Of a stretch of 64,000 bases of DNA, positions 33,898-42,706 are shown piece by piece. The notes beneath the pieces are model-generated. The model was given only the letters and a program-made list of their open reading frames with translations, was not told where the DNA came from and made no database searches. Position 1 is the first letter of the stretch. The number at the start of each line of letters is the position of its first letter. The position numbers and the translations under genes are program-made. The DNA is from Pseudogemmobacter faecipullorum (GTDB lineage Bacteria; Pseudomonadota; Alphaproteobacteria; Rhodobacterales; Rhodobacteraceae). The stretch covers positions 31,079 through 95,078 of the forward strand of contig NZ_JACDXX010000016.1 in assembly GCF_020539525.1 (NCBI RefSeq), given 5' to 3'.

Positions 33898-34653
33898 TCA
33901 GTTTTCGTCTTCTTCGTCATTTTTGCCACCGGCGGGCAGGCTGAAGAAGCTGTCTGCATCAGAGAAGTCTTTCTCTTCGGCTTCTTCCTCGCCCTGGGTG
34001 TTGTCGGCGCCAAAGACCTCAAGGCCGGTCAGCGCGGTTTCAACCCGGGCCACCGGCTCCATGCCAAGGCTCTGCTCGGTCGAGACCAGCTTGCGGCGTT
34101 CGTCATCGGTCATGATCACGCCATCGGCGGCGCGTTTGCGCACCGCCTGCTGCACGGCGGCGTCAAGCTCGGACTGGCGGCACAGGCCAAGCGCAACCGG
34201 ATCGACCGGCACCATGCCCTGAATGTTCCAGTGCGTGCGCTCGCGGATCGACTGGATGGTCGGCTTGGTGGTGCCGACCAGCTTGCCGATCGCGCCATCC
34301 GACAGTTCCGGGTGGAACTTGACCAGCCACAGGATCGCATTCGGGCGGTCCTGGCGCTTGGAGAGCGGGGTGTAGCGCGGACCACGGCGCTTTTCCTCGC
34401 CAACCGCCGAAGCATTGAACTTAAGTTTCAGCTTGTAGAGCGGGTCTTTGATCGCGCGGTCAATCTCGGCCTGGTCCAGCTGGTTGTTTGCGATCGGGTC
34501 AAACCCCTTCACGCCGCCGCCGACATCGCCATCGGCAATGCCCTGAACCTCAAGCTCATGCATGCCGCAAAAATCGGCGATCTGCTTAAAAGTAAGGGTG
34601 GTATTGTCCACGAGCCAGACAGCGGTCGCGCGGGCCATGATCGGTTTGGTCAT
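33898..34653 (-). CDS. trcR: Cell cycle transcriptional regulator TrcR (DUF1013 family)
   Basis: A 251-residue alphaproteobacterial protein. Characteristic stretches are 'MTKPIMARATAVWLVDNTTLTFKQIADFCGMHELEVQGIADG' (a helix-turn-helix-like start) and 'AILWLVKFHPELSDGAIGKLVGTTKPTIQSIRERTHWN', a second DNA-binding-like unit. The C-terminal 40 residues are very acidic. In Caulobacter TrcR has been associated with RNA polymerase in cell-cycle control; transfer of that role here is inference. The ATG at 34653 has AGGAAG eight bases upstream; the longer frame reads into the divergent RNase T2 gene. Confidence 0.92.
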   Translation of the reverse strand: MTKPIMARATAVWLVDNTTLTFKQIADFCGMHELEVQGIADGDVGGGVKGFDPIANNQLDQAEIDRAIKDPLYKLKLKFNASAVGEEKRRGPRYTPLSKRQDRPNAILWLVKFHPELSDGAIGKLVGTTKPTIQSIRERTHWNIQGMVPVDPVALGLCRQSELDAAVQQAVRKRAADGVIMTDDERRKLVSTEQSLGMEPVARVETALTGLEVFGADNTQGEEEAEEKDFSDADSFFSLPAGGKNDEEDEN

Positions 34654-34809
34654 AGGACTTCCTTTCAGCATCTGCCCCCCGGATGGTGCCGGACCGGGCT
34701 GGCCTTTACAAATCTCTCCCGGGCCGGGAAAACGGCTGCGAGCCTCAGCTCGCTTTCTCCGATGTCGGGGAATCCACGCTGGTATAGTGCGAAAACAGGG
34801 AGAGGGAAA

Positions 34810-35466
34810 GTGAAATCGCTGCGATCTGCGCTGGTGCTGCTTGCGTTTTTCCTGATGTCCGGAGCCAGCCGCCCGGCGCTGGCCGAGGGCGAGCGGGCCG
34901 GTGAGTTTGACTATTATGTGATGGCGCTGTCCTGGTCTTCGGCCTGGTGTGCCACCGATGGCAAGGGCCGGGGCGAGCCGCAATGTGACCGGGGCCGCGG
35001 GCTGACTTTCGTGCTGCATGGCCTCTGGCCGCAGAATGAAAAGGGCTGGCCGAGCTATTGCCGGACTGTCGAGCGCGATCCGAACCGCTCTGACAGCGCG
35101 GCAATGGCCGATATTATGGGCAGTTCCGGCTCGGCCTTCTATCAGTGGAAAAAGCATGGCCGCTGCTCGGGCCTGTCAGCGCGGGCCTATTATGCCAAAG
35201 CGCGCGAGGCCTTTGACAGCGTGGTGATCCCGCCGGTTTTTGCCCGGATGTCAAAGACGCTGCAGGTTCCGGCCGAGGTGATCGAGAGTGCTTTTCTTGA
35301 GAGCAATCCGGGGCTGCAGCGCGATCAGGTGACAGTGGTCTGTCAGGGCCGGCAGATCCGTGAGGTGCGGATCTGCCTGACCCGGGATCTGCAGCCGCGC
35401 CGTTGCGGCGCCGAGGTGATCCGCGACTGCCGGTTGCAGGATGCAACGCTGGAGGCTGTGCGCTGA
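34810..35466 (+). CDS. Ribonuclease T2 family protein
   Basis: A 218-residue secreted ribonuclease. A signal peptide covers residues 1-25 (ends 'SRPALAE'). The active-site motifs are 'FVLHGLWPQN' (CAS I, His) and 'FYQWKKHGRCSG' (CAS II, His with Lys and Cys). Six or more Cys suggest disulfides and periplasmic location. RNase T2 enzymes cleave single-stranded RNA through 2',3'-cyclic phosphates. The start is a GTG at 34810 with GGGAGAGGGAAA upstream; the longer open frame upstream is antisense to trcR. Confidence 0.93.
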   Translation: MKSLRSALVLLAFFLMSGASRPALAEGERAGEFDYYVMALSWSSAWCATDGKGRGEPQCDRGRGLTFVLHGLWPQNEKGWPSYCRTVERDPNRSDSAAMADIMGSSGSAFYQWKKHGRCSGLSARAYYAKAREAFDSVVIPPVFARMSKTLQVPAEVIESAFLESNPGLQRDQVTVVCQGRQIREVRICLTRDLQPRRCGAEVIRDCRLQDATLEAVR

Positions 35467-35519
35467 TCCGCTGGCGCTGAACCGGGGGCTGAACAGGGGG
35501 CCGGACTGGGGGGGGCTGC

Positions 35520-36515
35520 TCAGGCCCCTTCGACCTTCAGCACGATCTTGCCAATATGGCCGGAGGATTCGATCCGCTCATGGGCGCGGGCGGCGTCGCG
35601 CAGGCTGAACTCGCTGTCGAGCACCACTTTCAGCGCGCCGCGGGCAATCATCGGCCAGACCTCGCGCTCCACCTCGCTGGCGATGCGCTTTTTGATCAGG
35701 TCGCTTTGGGGCCGCAGGGTCGAGCCGGTCAGGGTCAGCCGGCGCATCATCACTTCGGCAAAATTCACCTCAGCCTTTGCGCCTTGCAGGAAGGCGATCT
35801 GCACAATACGGCCGTCATTGGCCAGGGCTTTGATATTGCGGGGGATATAGCTTCCTCCCACCATGTCGAGGATCAGATCTGCTCCGCCAACCCGGCGCAT
35901 CCCGGCGACAAAATCGCTGGATTTATAGTTGAAGGCCTCTTCGGCACCGAGATCGAGGCAGGCCTGCACTTTTTCATCGCTGCCCGCCGTGGCGAAGACC
36001 CTGGCCCCGAGCGCCCGGGCGATCTGGATCGCCGTGGTGCCGATGCCGGAGGTGCCACCATGGACAAGGAAGACCTCTCCCGCCTTCAGCCCGCCGCGCA
36101 TGACGATATTTGACCAGACGGTGAAGCAGGTCTCGGGCAGGCAGGCGGCCAGTTTCAGGGACAGTCCTGCCGGAACCGGCAGAGCATGGCCCTCGGCGCA
36201 AAGCGCATATTCGGCATAGCCACCACCGGGCAGCAAAGCGCAGACCTTATCGCCTGGCTGCCAGCGGGTCACCCCCGGGCCGATCTGAACCACAGTGCCC
36301 GAGCATTCGAGGCCGGGCAGCGGCGAGGCATCGGGCGGCGGCGCATAGGCCCCGGCGCGCTGCATGGCATCGGGGCGGTTCACCCCGGCATAGGCAATGC
36401 GGATCACAATCTGCCCATGTCCGGGCATCGGCACCGGCACCGAGACCGGCTGCAGCATATCCGGGCCACCAGGGGCGGTGATCTCAATGGCCAGCATCGT
36501 ATCAGACAGGGACAT
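35520..36515 (-). CDS. NAD(P)H-quinone oxidoreductase (MDR family, PIG3-like)
   Basis: A 331-residue medium-chain dehydrogenase/reductase without the zinc ligands. It has 'AYAGVNRPDAMQRAGAY', 'PLPGLECSGTVVQIG' and the NADPH motif 'GGTSGIGTTAIQIARALGARVFATAGS'. This pattern is typical of the PIG3/QOR group that reduces quinones with NADPH. The ATG at 36515 is used; the TTG at 36521 is in frame. The adjacent downstream gene is COQ9, on the same strand, and the combination hints at quinone metabolism. Confidence 0.9.
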   Translation of the reverse strand: MSLSDTMLAIEITAPGGPDMLQPVSVPVPMPGHGQIVIRIAYAGVNRPDAMQRAGAYAPPPDASPLPGLECSGTVVQIGPGVTRWQPGDKVCALLPGGGYAEYALCAEGHALPVPAGLSLKLAACLPETCFTVWSNIVMRGGLKAGEVFLVHGGTSGIGTTAIQIARALGARVFATAGSDEKVQACLDLGAEEAFNYKSSDFVAGMRRVGGADLILDMVGGSYIPRNIKALANDGRIVQIAFLQGAKAEVNFAEVMMRRLTLTGSTLRPQSDLIKKRIASEVEREVWPMIARGALKVVLDSEFSLRDAARAHERIESSGHIGKIVLKVEGA

Positions 36516-36560
36516 TCTCAAAGGCTCCGGCAGCGGCTTAACAAAGCTTTTCAGGACGCC

Positions 36561-37268
36561 TCAGCCGGGCTGCGACCCCTGGTCCGGCCCCTCTGCCGGG
36601 GTCTCGCGTCCGGGCAGATCTTTGGGCAAGGCAGGGGCGCGGATCCGGCCAAGGAACTTCAGCGGTCCTGCTATCAATGCCTTGCCGAGCGGGTTCTGCG
36701 CAAGCTTTGCTTTGGTTTTCTCAAACTGCATCACGCCTTCGATGCGCCGGTCGAGAAAGTCGCGCGTTGCCTGGTGGTCCGGGCTGTCATCGCCAAGCCA
36801 GTAGAGCACGGTCGCGCCATAGACCGCCGAAAGCGTGGCCCGTTTGGTGTACCAGTTCACATCCTCAGAGGTGTCGCCAAGCGCGCACCAGATCGCATCC
36901 GCCGTGCCCCAGAGCGCCTTGGAGCCCTGGGCGGCGTTCTGGGGCAGGGCCAGAAGCGTGGTGCCGCGCTGTACCGCCTCGCGCTCGGCCAGGCTCAGGC
37001 GCAGCATCACCGCCCGGGCGATGCGGTCGCGAAACCGCAGGGCGCTGAGATCCTCGGCCGCCAGCTGGCGCATCATCTGCCGGTCGCCACGCTGATGATA
37101 GGCCAAAGCCAGATCAAGGCCGCCGCGCGGGAAAAGCGCGCGCGCAAGGCCGGGTTCCAGCCCCGAATCAGCCAGCGCTGCCTGAAATGTCGCCTCAGAC
37201 CAGCCATCAAAGGCGACATGGTTCAGCGCAGCATCCAGCAGCTTTTCCCGAAGTTCAGCGGCTTGCAT
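36561..37268 (-). CDS. COQ9 family protein
   Basis: A 235-residue protein of the COQ9 family, with a TetR-like N-terminal helix bundle ('REKLLDAALNHVAFDGWSEATFQAALADSG') and the COQ9 lipid-binding part 'WGTADAIWCALGDTSEDVNWYTKRATLSAVYGATVLYWLGD'. COQ9 supports ubiquinone biosynthesis (COQ7 step) in mitochondria; the alphaproteobacterial members are presumed homologues. The ATG at 37268 follows GGAGCC. Its upstream neighbour, divergent, is rpsU. Confidence 0.93.
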   Translation of the reverse strand: MQAAELREKLLDAALNHVAFDGWSEATFQAALADSGLEPGLARALFPRGGLDLALAYHQRGDRQMMRQLAAEDLSALRFRDRIARAVMLRLSLAEREAVQRGTTLLALPQNAAQGSKALWGTADAIWCALGDTSEDVNWYTKRATLSAVYGATVLYWLGDDSPDHQATRDFLDRRIEGVMQFEKTKAKLAQNPLGKALIAGPLKFLGRIRAPALPKDLPGRETPAEGPDQGSQPG

Positions 37269-37330
37269 CTCCGGCTCCTTCCCTTGCAAAGGTGGACAGA
37301 CCCCTTCCCCTCTGGTATTGGGCGCGAGCC

Positions 37331-37348
37331 TGCACATCAACATGTGCA
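37331..37348. repeat. 7-bp inverted repeat upstream of rpsU
   Basis: TGCACAT-CAAC-ATGTGCA lies between the divergent COQ9 gene and rpsU, 31 bases before the rpsU ATG. It would form a hairpin in the rpsU leader or act as a DNA dyad for a regulator. It is close enough to both genes to affect either. Confidence 0.45.
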
Positions 37349-37378
37349 ACTCTAGCTTAGGAAGGTGGTGACAACCAC

Positions 37379-37585
37379 ATGCAGGTCAGCGTTCGTGACA
37401 ATAACGTCGAACAGGCACTCCGTGCTCTGAAGAAGAAGCTGCAGCGCGAAGGCGTTTTCCGTGAAATGAAGCTTAAGCAACATTTCGAGAAACCGTCGGT
37501 TAAGAAAGCCCGTGAGCAAGCTGAAGCGATCCGCCGTGCGCGTAAACTCGCGCGCAAGAAGGCGCAGCGCGAAGGCGCGCTCTGA
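37379..37585 (+). CDS. rpsU: 30S ribosomal protein S21
   Basis: A 68-residue basic protein matching bS21: '[43 protein letters not shown]' then a long Arg/Lys/Ala-rich tail. The Shine-Dalgarno is AGGAAGGTGGTG. It is a single-gene unit with a strong terminator. bS21 sits near the anti-Shine-Dalgarno end of 16S rRNA and assists initiation. Codons here are cleaner and more U/A tolerant than neighbours, as expected for a highly expressed gene. Confidence 0.97.
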   Translation: MQVSVRDNNVEQALRALKKKLQREGVFREMKLKQHFEKPSVKKAREQAEAIRRARKLARKKAQREGAL

Positions 37586-37657
37586 GTTTTCTGCTGTAAA
37601 GCAGTTTCCAGGCGTTCTTTTGAACACTGGGGCCCTTCGCCGGGCCCGAATTCGGTC

Positions 37658-37690
37658 AACCCCCGTCCCGCAAGGCCGGGGGTTTTCCTT
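37658..37690 (+). terminator. Intrinsic terminator after rpsU
   Basis: AACCCCCG and CGGGGGTT form an 8-bp stem with an 11-base loop, then a pyrimidine-rich tail TTCCTTTTTC. Confidence 0.85.
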
Positions 37691-37740
37691 TTTCTGCCAC
37701 CCGGCCCGCCGGGATCAGGCGGGCCGGGTGGCAGTCCGGT

Positions 37741-38130
37741 TCAGACGGGTTTCGATTTCAGCTCGGTCAGAATGGCCTGCAGCAGCTCGGCCTCGGTCGG
37801 CGCGGCGGGGGCGGCAGGGGCCTCTTCGGCCTTTTTCCGGCCGATCCCCGCCATGCGGTTCACGCCCTTGACCAGCAGGAAGACCACCCAGGCAATGATC
37901 AGGAATTTGATCACAGCATTGATGAAGCTGCCATATCTGAACTGAGCATCGCCAAGGCCAAAGCTGAGGCCCGAGAAATCAATGCCGCCGATGATCAGGC
38001 CGATCAGCGGATTGACGAGGTCGTCAACCAGCGAGGTGACGATGGCGGTGAAGGCGGCGCCGATGATGATACCGACCGCCATGTCGAGCACATTGCCGCG
38101 GGCAATGAAAGTCTTGAATTCATTGAGCAT
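37741..38130 (-). CDS. mscL: Large-conductance mechanosensitive channel MscL
   Basis: A 129-residue membrane channel. The first helix and S1 region '[44 protein letters not shown]' fit MscL closely, followed by '[24 protein letters not shown]'. MscL opens under membrane tension to save cells from hypo-osmotic shock. The ATG at 38130 is the family start; the longer frame reads into the leader. The C-terminal Ala/Pro linker and final helix '[18 protein letters not shown]' are present. Confidence 0.95.
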   Translation of the reverse strand: MLNEFKTFIARGNVLDMAVGIIIGAAFTAIVTSLVDDLVNPLIGLIIGGIDFSGLSFGLGDAQFRYGSFINAVIKFLIIAWVVFLLVKGVNRMAGIGRKKAEEAPAAPAAPTEAELLQAILTELKSKPV

Positions 38131-38277
38131 AATTGCCGTTCCTTGTTTTACCGGTCTGTGCCGGTCCTGTCCCTTATTCATCTCGCGAAAGCGTAGCGTG
38201 AATATTGCATAAAAGATGGCCCTTTCTAACGGGGTATTTTCACCTATCTGTTGTCTTTGCACCCGAGGGAGAAGCCG

Positions 38278-38973
38278 ATGCGCCATCTTGCCGATTTTCC
38301 GATCACCCGCCGCTGGCCGGCAGCAAATCCCGATGTGATCCAGCTCTATTCGCTGGCCACGCCAAACGGGGTGAAAATCTCGCTGATGCTCGAGGAGAGC
38401 GGGCTGCCCTATGAGGCGCATTACGTTGATTTCGGCAGCAATGATCAGCTGAGCCCGGAATTTCTGTCGCTGAACCCCAATAATAAAATTCCGGCGATCA
38501 TCGATCCAAAGGGGCCGGGCGGTCAGCCTCTGGCCCTGTTTGAGAGCGGGGCGATCCTGCTCTATCTAGCGGAAAAGAGCGGGAAATTTCTGCCCGAGGC
38601 CAGTCGCTGGCAGGTGGTGCAATGGCTGATGTGGCAGATGGGGGGGCTTGGTCCGATGCTGGGTCAGCTGGGATATTTCCACACATTCGCCGGCAAAGAA
38701 ATTGAGGATCCGCGCCCGAAAGAGCGTTTCCGGGCCGAGGCCGAGCGGCTGCTGAAAGTGCTCGACGGGGCGCTGGCGGGTAAAGACTGGGTGGCCGGGG
38801 AATATAGCATTGCCGATATGGCGATCGGCCCCTGGCTGAACACGCTGACCGGTTTTTACAAAGCGGCCGATCTGGCGGGCTGGCAGCAGCTGCAGCATGT
38901 TCCGGCCTATCTTGAGCGGTTTCTCGCCCGCCCGGCGGTGCAGCGCGCGCTGAAAATTCCGGCTAAACCCTGA
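38278..38973 (+). CDS. Glutathione S-transferase family protein (Nu-class/YghU-like)
   Basis: A 231-residue GST. The thioredoxin-like domain has '[31 protein letters not shown]' and the cis-Pro region '[10 protein letters not shown]', then '[20 protein letters not shown]', the glutathione gamma-Glu site. The C-terminal helical domain has '[19 protein letters not shown]', the N-capping box. Length and motifs fit the YghU/GstB-like bacterial class. The ATG at 38278 with GAGGGAGAAGCCG upstream is used. Confidence 0.93.
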   Translation: MRHLADFPITRRWPAANPDVIQLYSLATPNGVKISLMLEESGLPYEAHYVDFGSNDQLSPEFLSLNPNNKIPAIIDPKGPGGQPLALFESGAILLYLAEKSGKFLPEASRWQVVQWLMWQMGGLGPMLGQLGYFHTFAGKEIEDPRPKERFRAEAERLLKVLDGALAGKDWVAGEYSIADMAIGPWLNTLTGFYKAADLAGWQQLQHVPAYLERFLARPAVQRALKIPAKP

Positions 38974-39021
38974 GCCAGGCCGCGTGCGGGCAGCTTTTGC
39001 TGCCCGCCTGTCAGCCCCGGA

Positions 39022-39843
39022 TCAGCAGGGCGTTTTCCAGCCGTCGATCACCCGGATCGCCTCTTCGGCGGTTTCGACTATGGCGAAAAGCTGCAGATCC
39101 TCGGGGCTGATCACCCCGGCTTCGGCCAGCTGATCCCAGTTGACCACCTTCTCCCACCAGTCCTTGCCAAAGAGGATGAAGGGGATCGATTTCATCCGCC
39201 CGGTCTGGATCAGGGTCAGGCTTTCAAACAGCTCATCCATGGTGCCAAAGCCGCCCGGGAAGACCACCACTGCCGCCGCGCGCATCAGAAAATGCATTTT
39301 GCGGATGGCGAAATAGTGGAAGTTGAAACACAGATCCGGGGTTACCCAGGCATTCGGCGCCTGTTCATGCGGCAAGACAATGTTCAGCCCGACCGACTGG
39401 CCACCGGCATCTGCGGCGCCACGATTGCCCGCCTCCATCACGCCCGGGCCGCCGCCGGTCACGATCACCCATTTGCGGCCATAGCTTTCCAGGCTGCGTT
39501 CGGTCATCAGCTGGGCGAAACGGCGCGCCTCGTCATAATAGGGCGAAAGATCGGCCAGGGCGCTGGTTTTCGCGCTGTCGCGCTTTGCCGGCTCCGGGAT
39601 CCGCGCGCCGCCGAACAGGACCACCGTGGTCTCAATGCCGCGCTCATCCATGATCATCTGCGGCTTGAGCAGTTCCAGCTGCAGCCGGATCGGGCGCAGC
39701 TCTTCGCGGGTCATGAAATCCTGGTCGGTGAAGGCCAGACGATAGGCCGGTGCCCGGGTCTGCTGGGTGTCCGGGATCCGGTCAGCGCTGGCGGCATCCT
39801 GCGAGCTGTCACGAAACGGATGGCTGCGCGGTTCGTCCTTCAT
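39022..39843 (-). CDS. LOG family protein (Rossmann-fold nucleotide phosphoribohydrolase)
   Basis: A 273-residue protein with the LOG signature 'VIVTGGGPGVMEAGNRGA' and 'VVVFPGGFGTMDELFESLTLIQTG' (the PGGxGTxxE motif). LOG enzymes release free base from nucleoside 5'-monophosphates (cytokinin activation in plants, AMP-like substrates in bacteria). The N-terminal 60 residues are extra and rich in polar residues. The ATG at 39843 lies in the 79-base divergent spacer with dapD. Biological substrate unknown. Confidence 0.93.
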   Translation of the reverse strand: MKDEPRSHPFRDSSQDAASADRIPDTQQTRAPAYRLAFTDQDFMTREELRPIRLQLELLKPQMIMDERGIETTVVLFGGARIPEPAKRDSAKTSALADLSPYYDEARRFAQLMTERSLESYGRKWVIVTGGGPGVMEAGNRGAADAGGQSVGLNIVLPHEQAPNAWVTPDLCFNFHYFAIRKMHFLMRAAAVVVFPGGFGTMDELFESLTLIQTGRMKSIPFILFGKDWWEKVVNWDQLAEAGVISPEDLQLFAIVETAEEAIRVIDGWKTPC

Positions 39844-39922
39844 ACTTTGTCTCCGATTGCGTGATACAGGCTCAGGTCTTATAGCCGACAGACCCGAAGG
39901 AAACACGTCCGGAGATTGAGCT

Positions 39923-40750
<828 letters not shown>

Positions 40751-40763
40751 TCGGACAGACCCG

Positions 40764-40788
40764 GGCCGGGGCGAAAGCGCCGGCCTTT
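40764..40788 (+). terminator. Putative terminator after dapD
   Basis: GGCCGG and CCGGCC flank a loop that contains GCG-AAA-GCG, followed by TTTTC. It lies 14 bases past the dapD stop and before the next gene, so it may give partial termination. Confidence 0.6.
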
Positions 40789-40803
40789 TCTCAGGGGCGT
40801 GAC

Positions 40804-41154
40804 ATGAGTGAAGATGTAAAACCGGCGAAAGAGCCGAAGGAAAAACGCCCGCAGCAGGTCTATACCCTGGTGGTTGAGGTTGGCCGCAAAGAAGGTGACG
40901 GCCTGCCGGCGAAAGCCACCGGCGCGGCGCTGATGTGCTATTCTTCGGGCGTTGATGAGGCGGAAGCCGTCCGCGAAACCGTGGCCATTCTGAAAGAGGC
41001 CGATCTGTCGCCGCTTGAGGTTCAGGGTCTTGGCACGCTGGAAGAGCGGCAGAAGGCGGGCGATGAGATCGGCGAAGAGGAAATTGAGCTGATGGAGCGC
41101 GCGCTCGAGGAAAACTCGGTGATTGTCGCGCAGATGACGCCTTTCTACGACTGA
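40804..41154 (+). CDS. Conserved hypothetical protein, small and acidic
   Basis: A 116-residue protein without signal or membrane segment. The core is 'YTLVVEVGRKEGDGLPAKATGAALMCYSSGVDEAEAVRETVAILKEADLSPLEVQGLGTLEER' region and the tail is acidic. It sits 53 bases after dapD in the same direction and has an upstream ribosome-binding site (CAGGGGCGTGAC). The regular alternation suggests an alpha/beta ferredoxin-like fold, but I do not recognise a characterised family. Confidence 0.7.
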   Translation: MSEDVKPAKEPKEKRPQQVYTLVVEVGRKEGDGLPAKATGAALMCYSSGVDEAEAVRETVAILKEADLSPLEVQGLGTLEERQKAGDEIGEEEIELMERALEENSVIVAQMTPFYD

Positions 41155-41214
41155 TCCGCCGGAAGCCGGGGCGCGCGGGTGCCCCGGTTGGTGGGGGTTG
41201 CTGCTCATCTGATG

Positions 41215-41241
41215 AAAACGCCCCTGTCCGGGGCGTTTTTT
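41215..41241. terminator. Bidirectional intrinsic terminator
   Basis: AAAACGCCCC and GGGGCGTTTT form a 10-bp stem with a five-base loop and T/A runs on both sides. It lies between the convergent 116-residue protein gene and dinB and ends two bases before the dinB stop codon. Confidence 0.9.
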
Positions 41242-41243
41242 GT

Positions 41244-42497
41244 TCAGCGCAAAGCCCGGCCCTTTTGGATCGCATCGGCGCCAAAGCGGGCGCGGATCGC
41301 ATCGGTGGCGGCCTCGGCCCTGGCGCGTTTCACCGCATCAGGATCGAGCAGATCGGGGCTGCGGTCGGCATCGGCCCCGGGGCAGAGATCAGCGAGGCCG
41401 CAGCCGATCAGCCGCAAGGGCCCCTTTGTCTCGGCCCGCTCCAGCATATCGCGCGCGGCGCGATAGATCCGGTCGGCAAGCTGGGTCGGATCGGAGAGCG
41501 CCTGGCGCCGGGTGACGGTCTGGAAATCGCCCTTTTTCAGCTTCAGCGTGACGGTCTGTCCGGCCAGCTCTTTGGCTTTGGCGCGGTCTGAAACCTGCAC
41601 CGCCAGCCGCCAGAGCTGGCCGTCGAGCAGATCTCTGTCACTGGTATCCTTGTCGAAAGTGGTCTCTTTCGAGATGCTCTTCAGCGCGCTGTCGCGGGCG
41701 ACGGGGCGGTGATCCTCGCCTCGCGCCAGATGCCAGAGCCGGCTGCCCTGCTGGCCAAAGCGCGCGCTCAGATCGGTGATATTCCAGCGTAGCAGGTCGC
41801 GGATCTTGCGGATCCCGGCCGCTTCCAGCGCCGCTTTGCTGGCGGTGCCGACGCCAGGAATGATGCCGACCGGCTTATCCTCCAGGAAGACCGGGGTTTC
41901 GCTGCGGCCGATCACCGAGAATCCCCGTGGCTTGTCGAGATCAGAGGCGATTTTGGCCAGAAATTTATTATGCGACAGCCCGATCGAGCCGGTCACCCCC
42001 AGCTCATCCTCCATCCGTTTTGTCAGCCGCGCCAGCAGCACCGCGGGCGGGGCGCCATGCAGCCGCGCCGTGCCGGTCAGATCGAGAAACGCCTCGTCCA
42101 GCGACAGCGGTTCGATCAGCGGTGTCAGCTCCTCCATCATGGCGCGGATCTGGCGCGAGACTTCGGCATAATGGCTGATCCGGGGCCGCACCACCACCGC
42201 CTCGGGGCAGAGCCGCATCGCCTCAAACATCGGCATGGCAGAGCGGACGCCCTTAATACGTGCGAGATAACAACAGGTTGAGACAACCCCCCTGGTGCCG
42301 CCTCCGACAATCAGCGGCTGGTCCCGCAGTGCCGGATTGTCGCGTTTCTCGACGCTGGCATAAAAGGCATCGCAATCCATATGGGCGATCGAAAGGCTTT
42401 CCAGCTCGGGATGGGCCAGCACGCGCGGCGAGCGGCAGGCCGGGCAGCGGCTGCCCCCGGGGAAGCATTTCAGACAATCTCGGCACAGGCTGGGCAT
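41244..42497 (-). CDS. dinB: DNA polymerase IV with N-terminal Cys-rich (zinc-ribbon-like) extension
   Basis: A 417-residue Y-family polymerase for lesion bypass. Catalytic carboxylates are Asp41 in 'MDCDAFYASVE' and Asp134/Glu135 in 'SLDEAFLD'. The palm, thumb and little-finger parts are complete. Residues 1-25 hold five Cys (5, 8, 11, 18, 21) in CxxC-type spacing, which should bind a metal; E. coli DinB lacks this. The ATG at 42497 is preferred to the in-frame TTG at 42527. No LexA-like box is obvious in the spacer to the divergent helicase gene. Confidence 0.94.
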   Translation of the reverse strand: MPSLCRDCLKCFPGGSRCPACRSPRVLAHPELESLSIAHMDCDAFYASVEKRDNPALRDQPLIVGGGTRGVVSTCCYLARIKGVRSAMPMFEAMRLCPEAVVVRPRISHYAEVSRQIRAMMEELTPLIEPLSLDEAFLDLTGTARLHGAPPAVLLARLTKRMEDELGVTGSIGLSHNKFLAKIASDLDKPRGFSVIGRSETPVFLEDKPVGIIPGVGTASKAALEAAGIRKIRDLLRWNITDLSARFGQQGSRLWHLARGEDHRPVARDSALKSISKETTFDKDTSDRDLLDGQLWRLAVQVSDRAKAKELAGQTVTLKLKKGDFQTVTRRQALSDPTQLADRIYRAARDMLERAETKGPLRLIGCGLADLCPGADADRSPDLLDPDAVKRARAEAATDAIRARFGADAIQKGRALR

Positions 42498-42706
42498 GAT
42501 CGGCAGAGGATAACCCGGTTGCGGCAATTCGCACAGGGGGGAAGAGAAAACCTCTGTCCTTCATGGACACTGGCCGGGATCACGTGTATGAGGCGCGCTG
42601 GCCTGTCTGCTCCGGGCCGTGACCGGGAGGGGTCGCGGCGGTGCTTCTGGGCCTTTTTTCAATGGCTCAAAACGGTGGGCAACTGGCCCCCGGACAGGAT
42701 AAAATA

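Noticed and set aside
33814..34809. A 5' extension of the RNase T2 open frame by 332 codons
   Set aside because: It runs opposite trcR. The signal peptide starts at the GTG at 34810 with its own ribosome-binding site.
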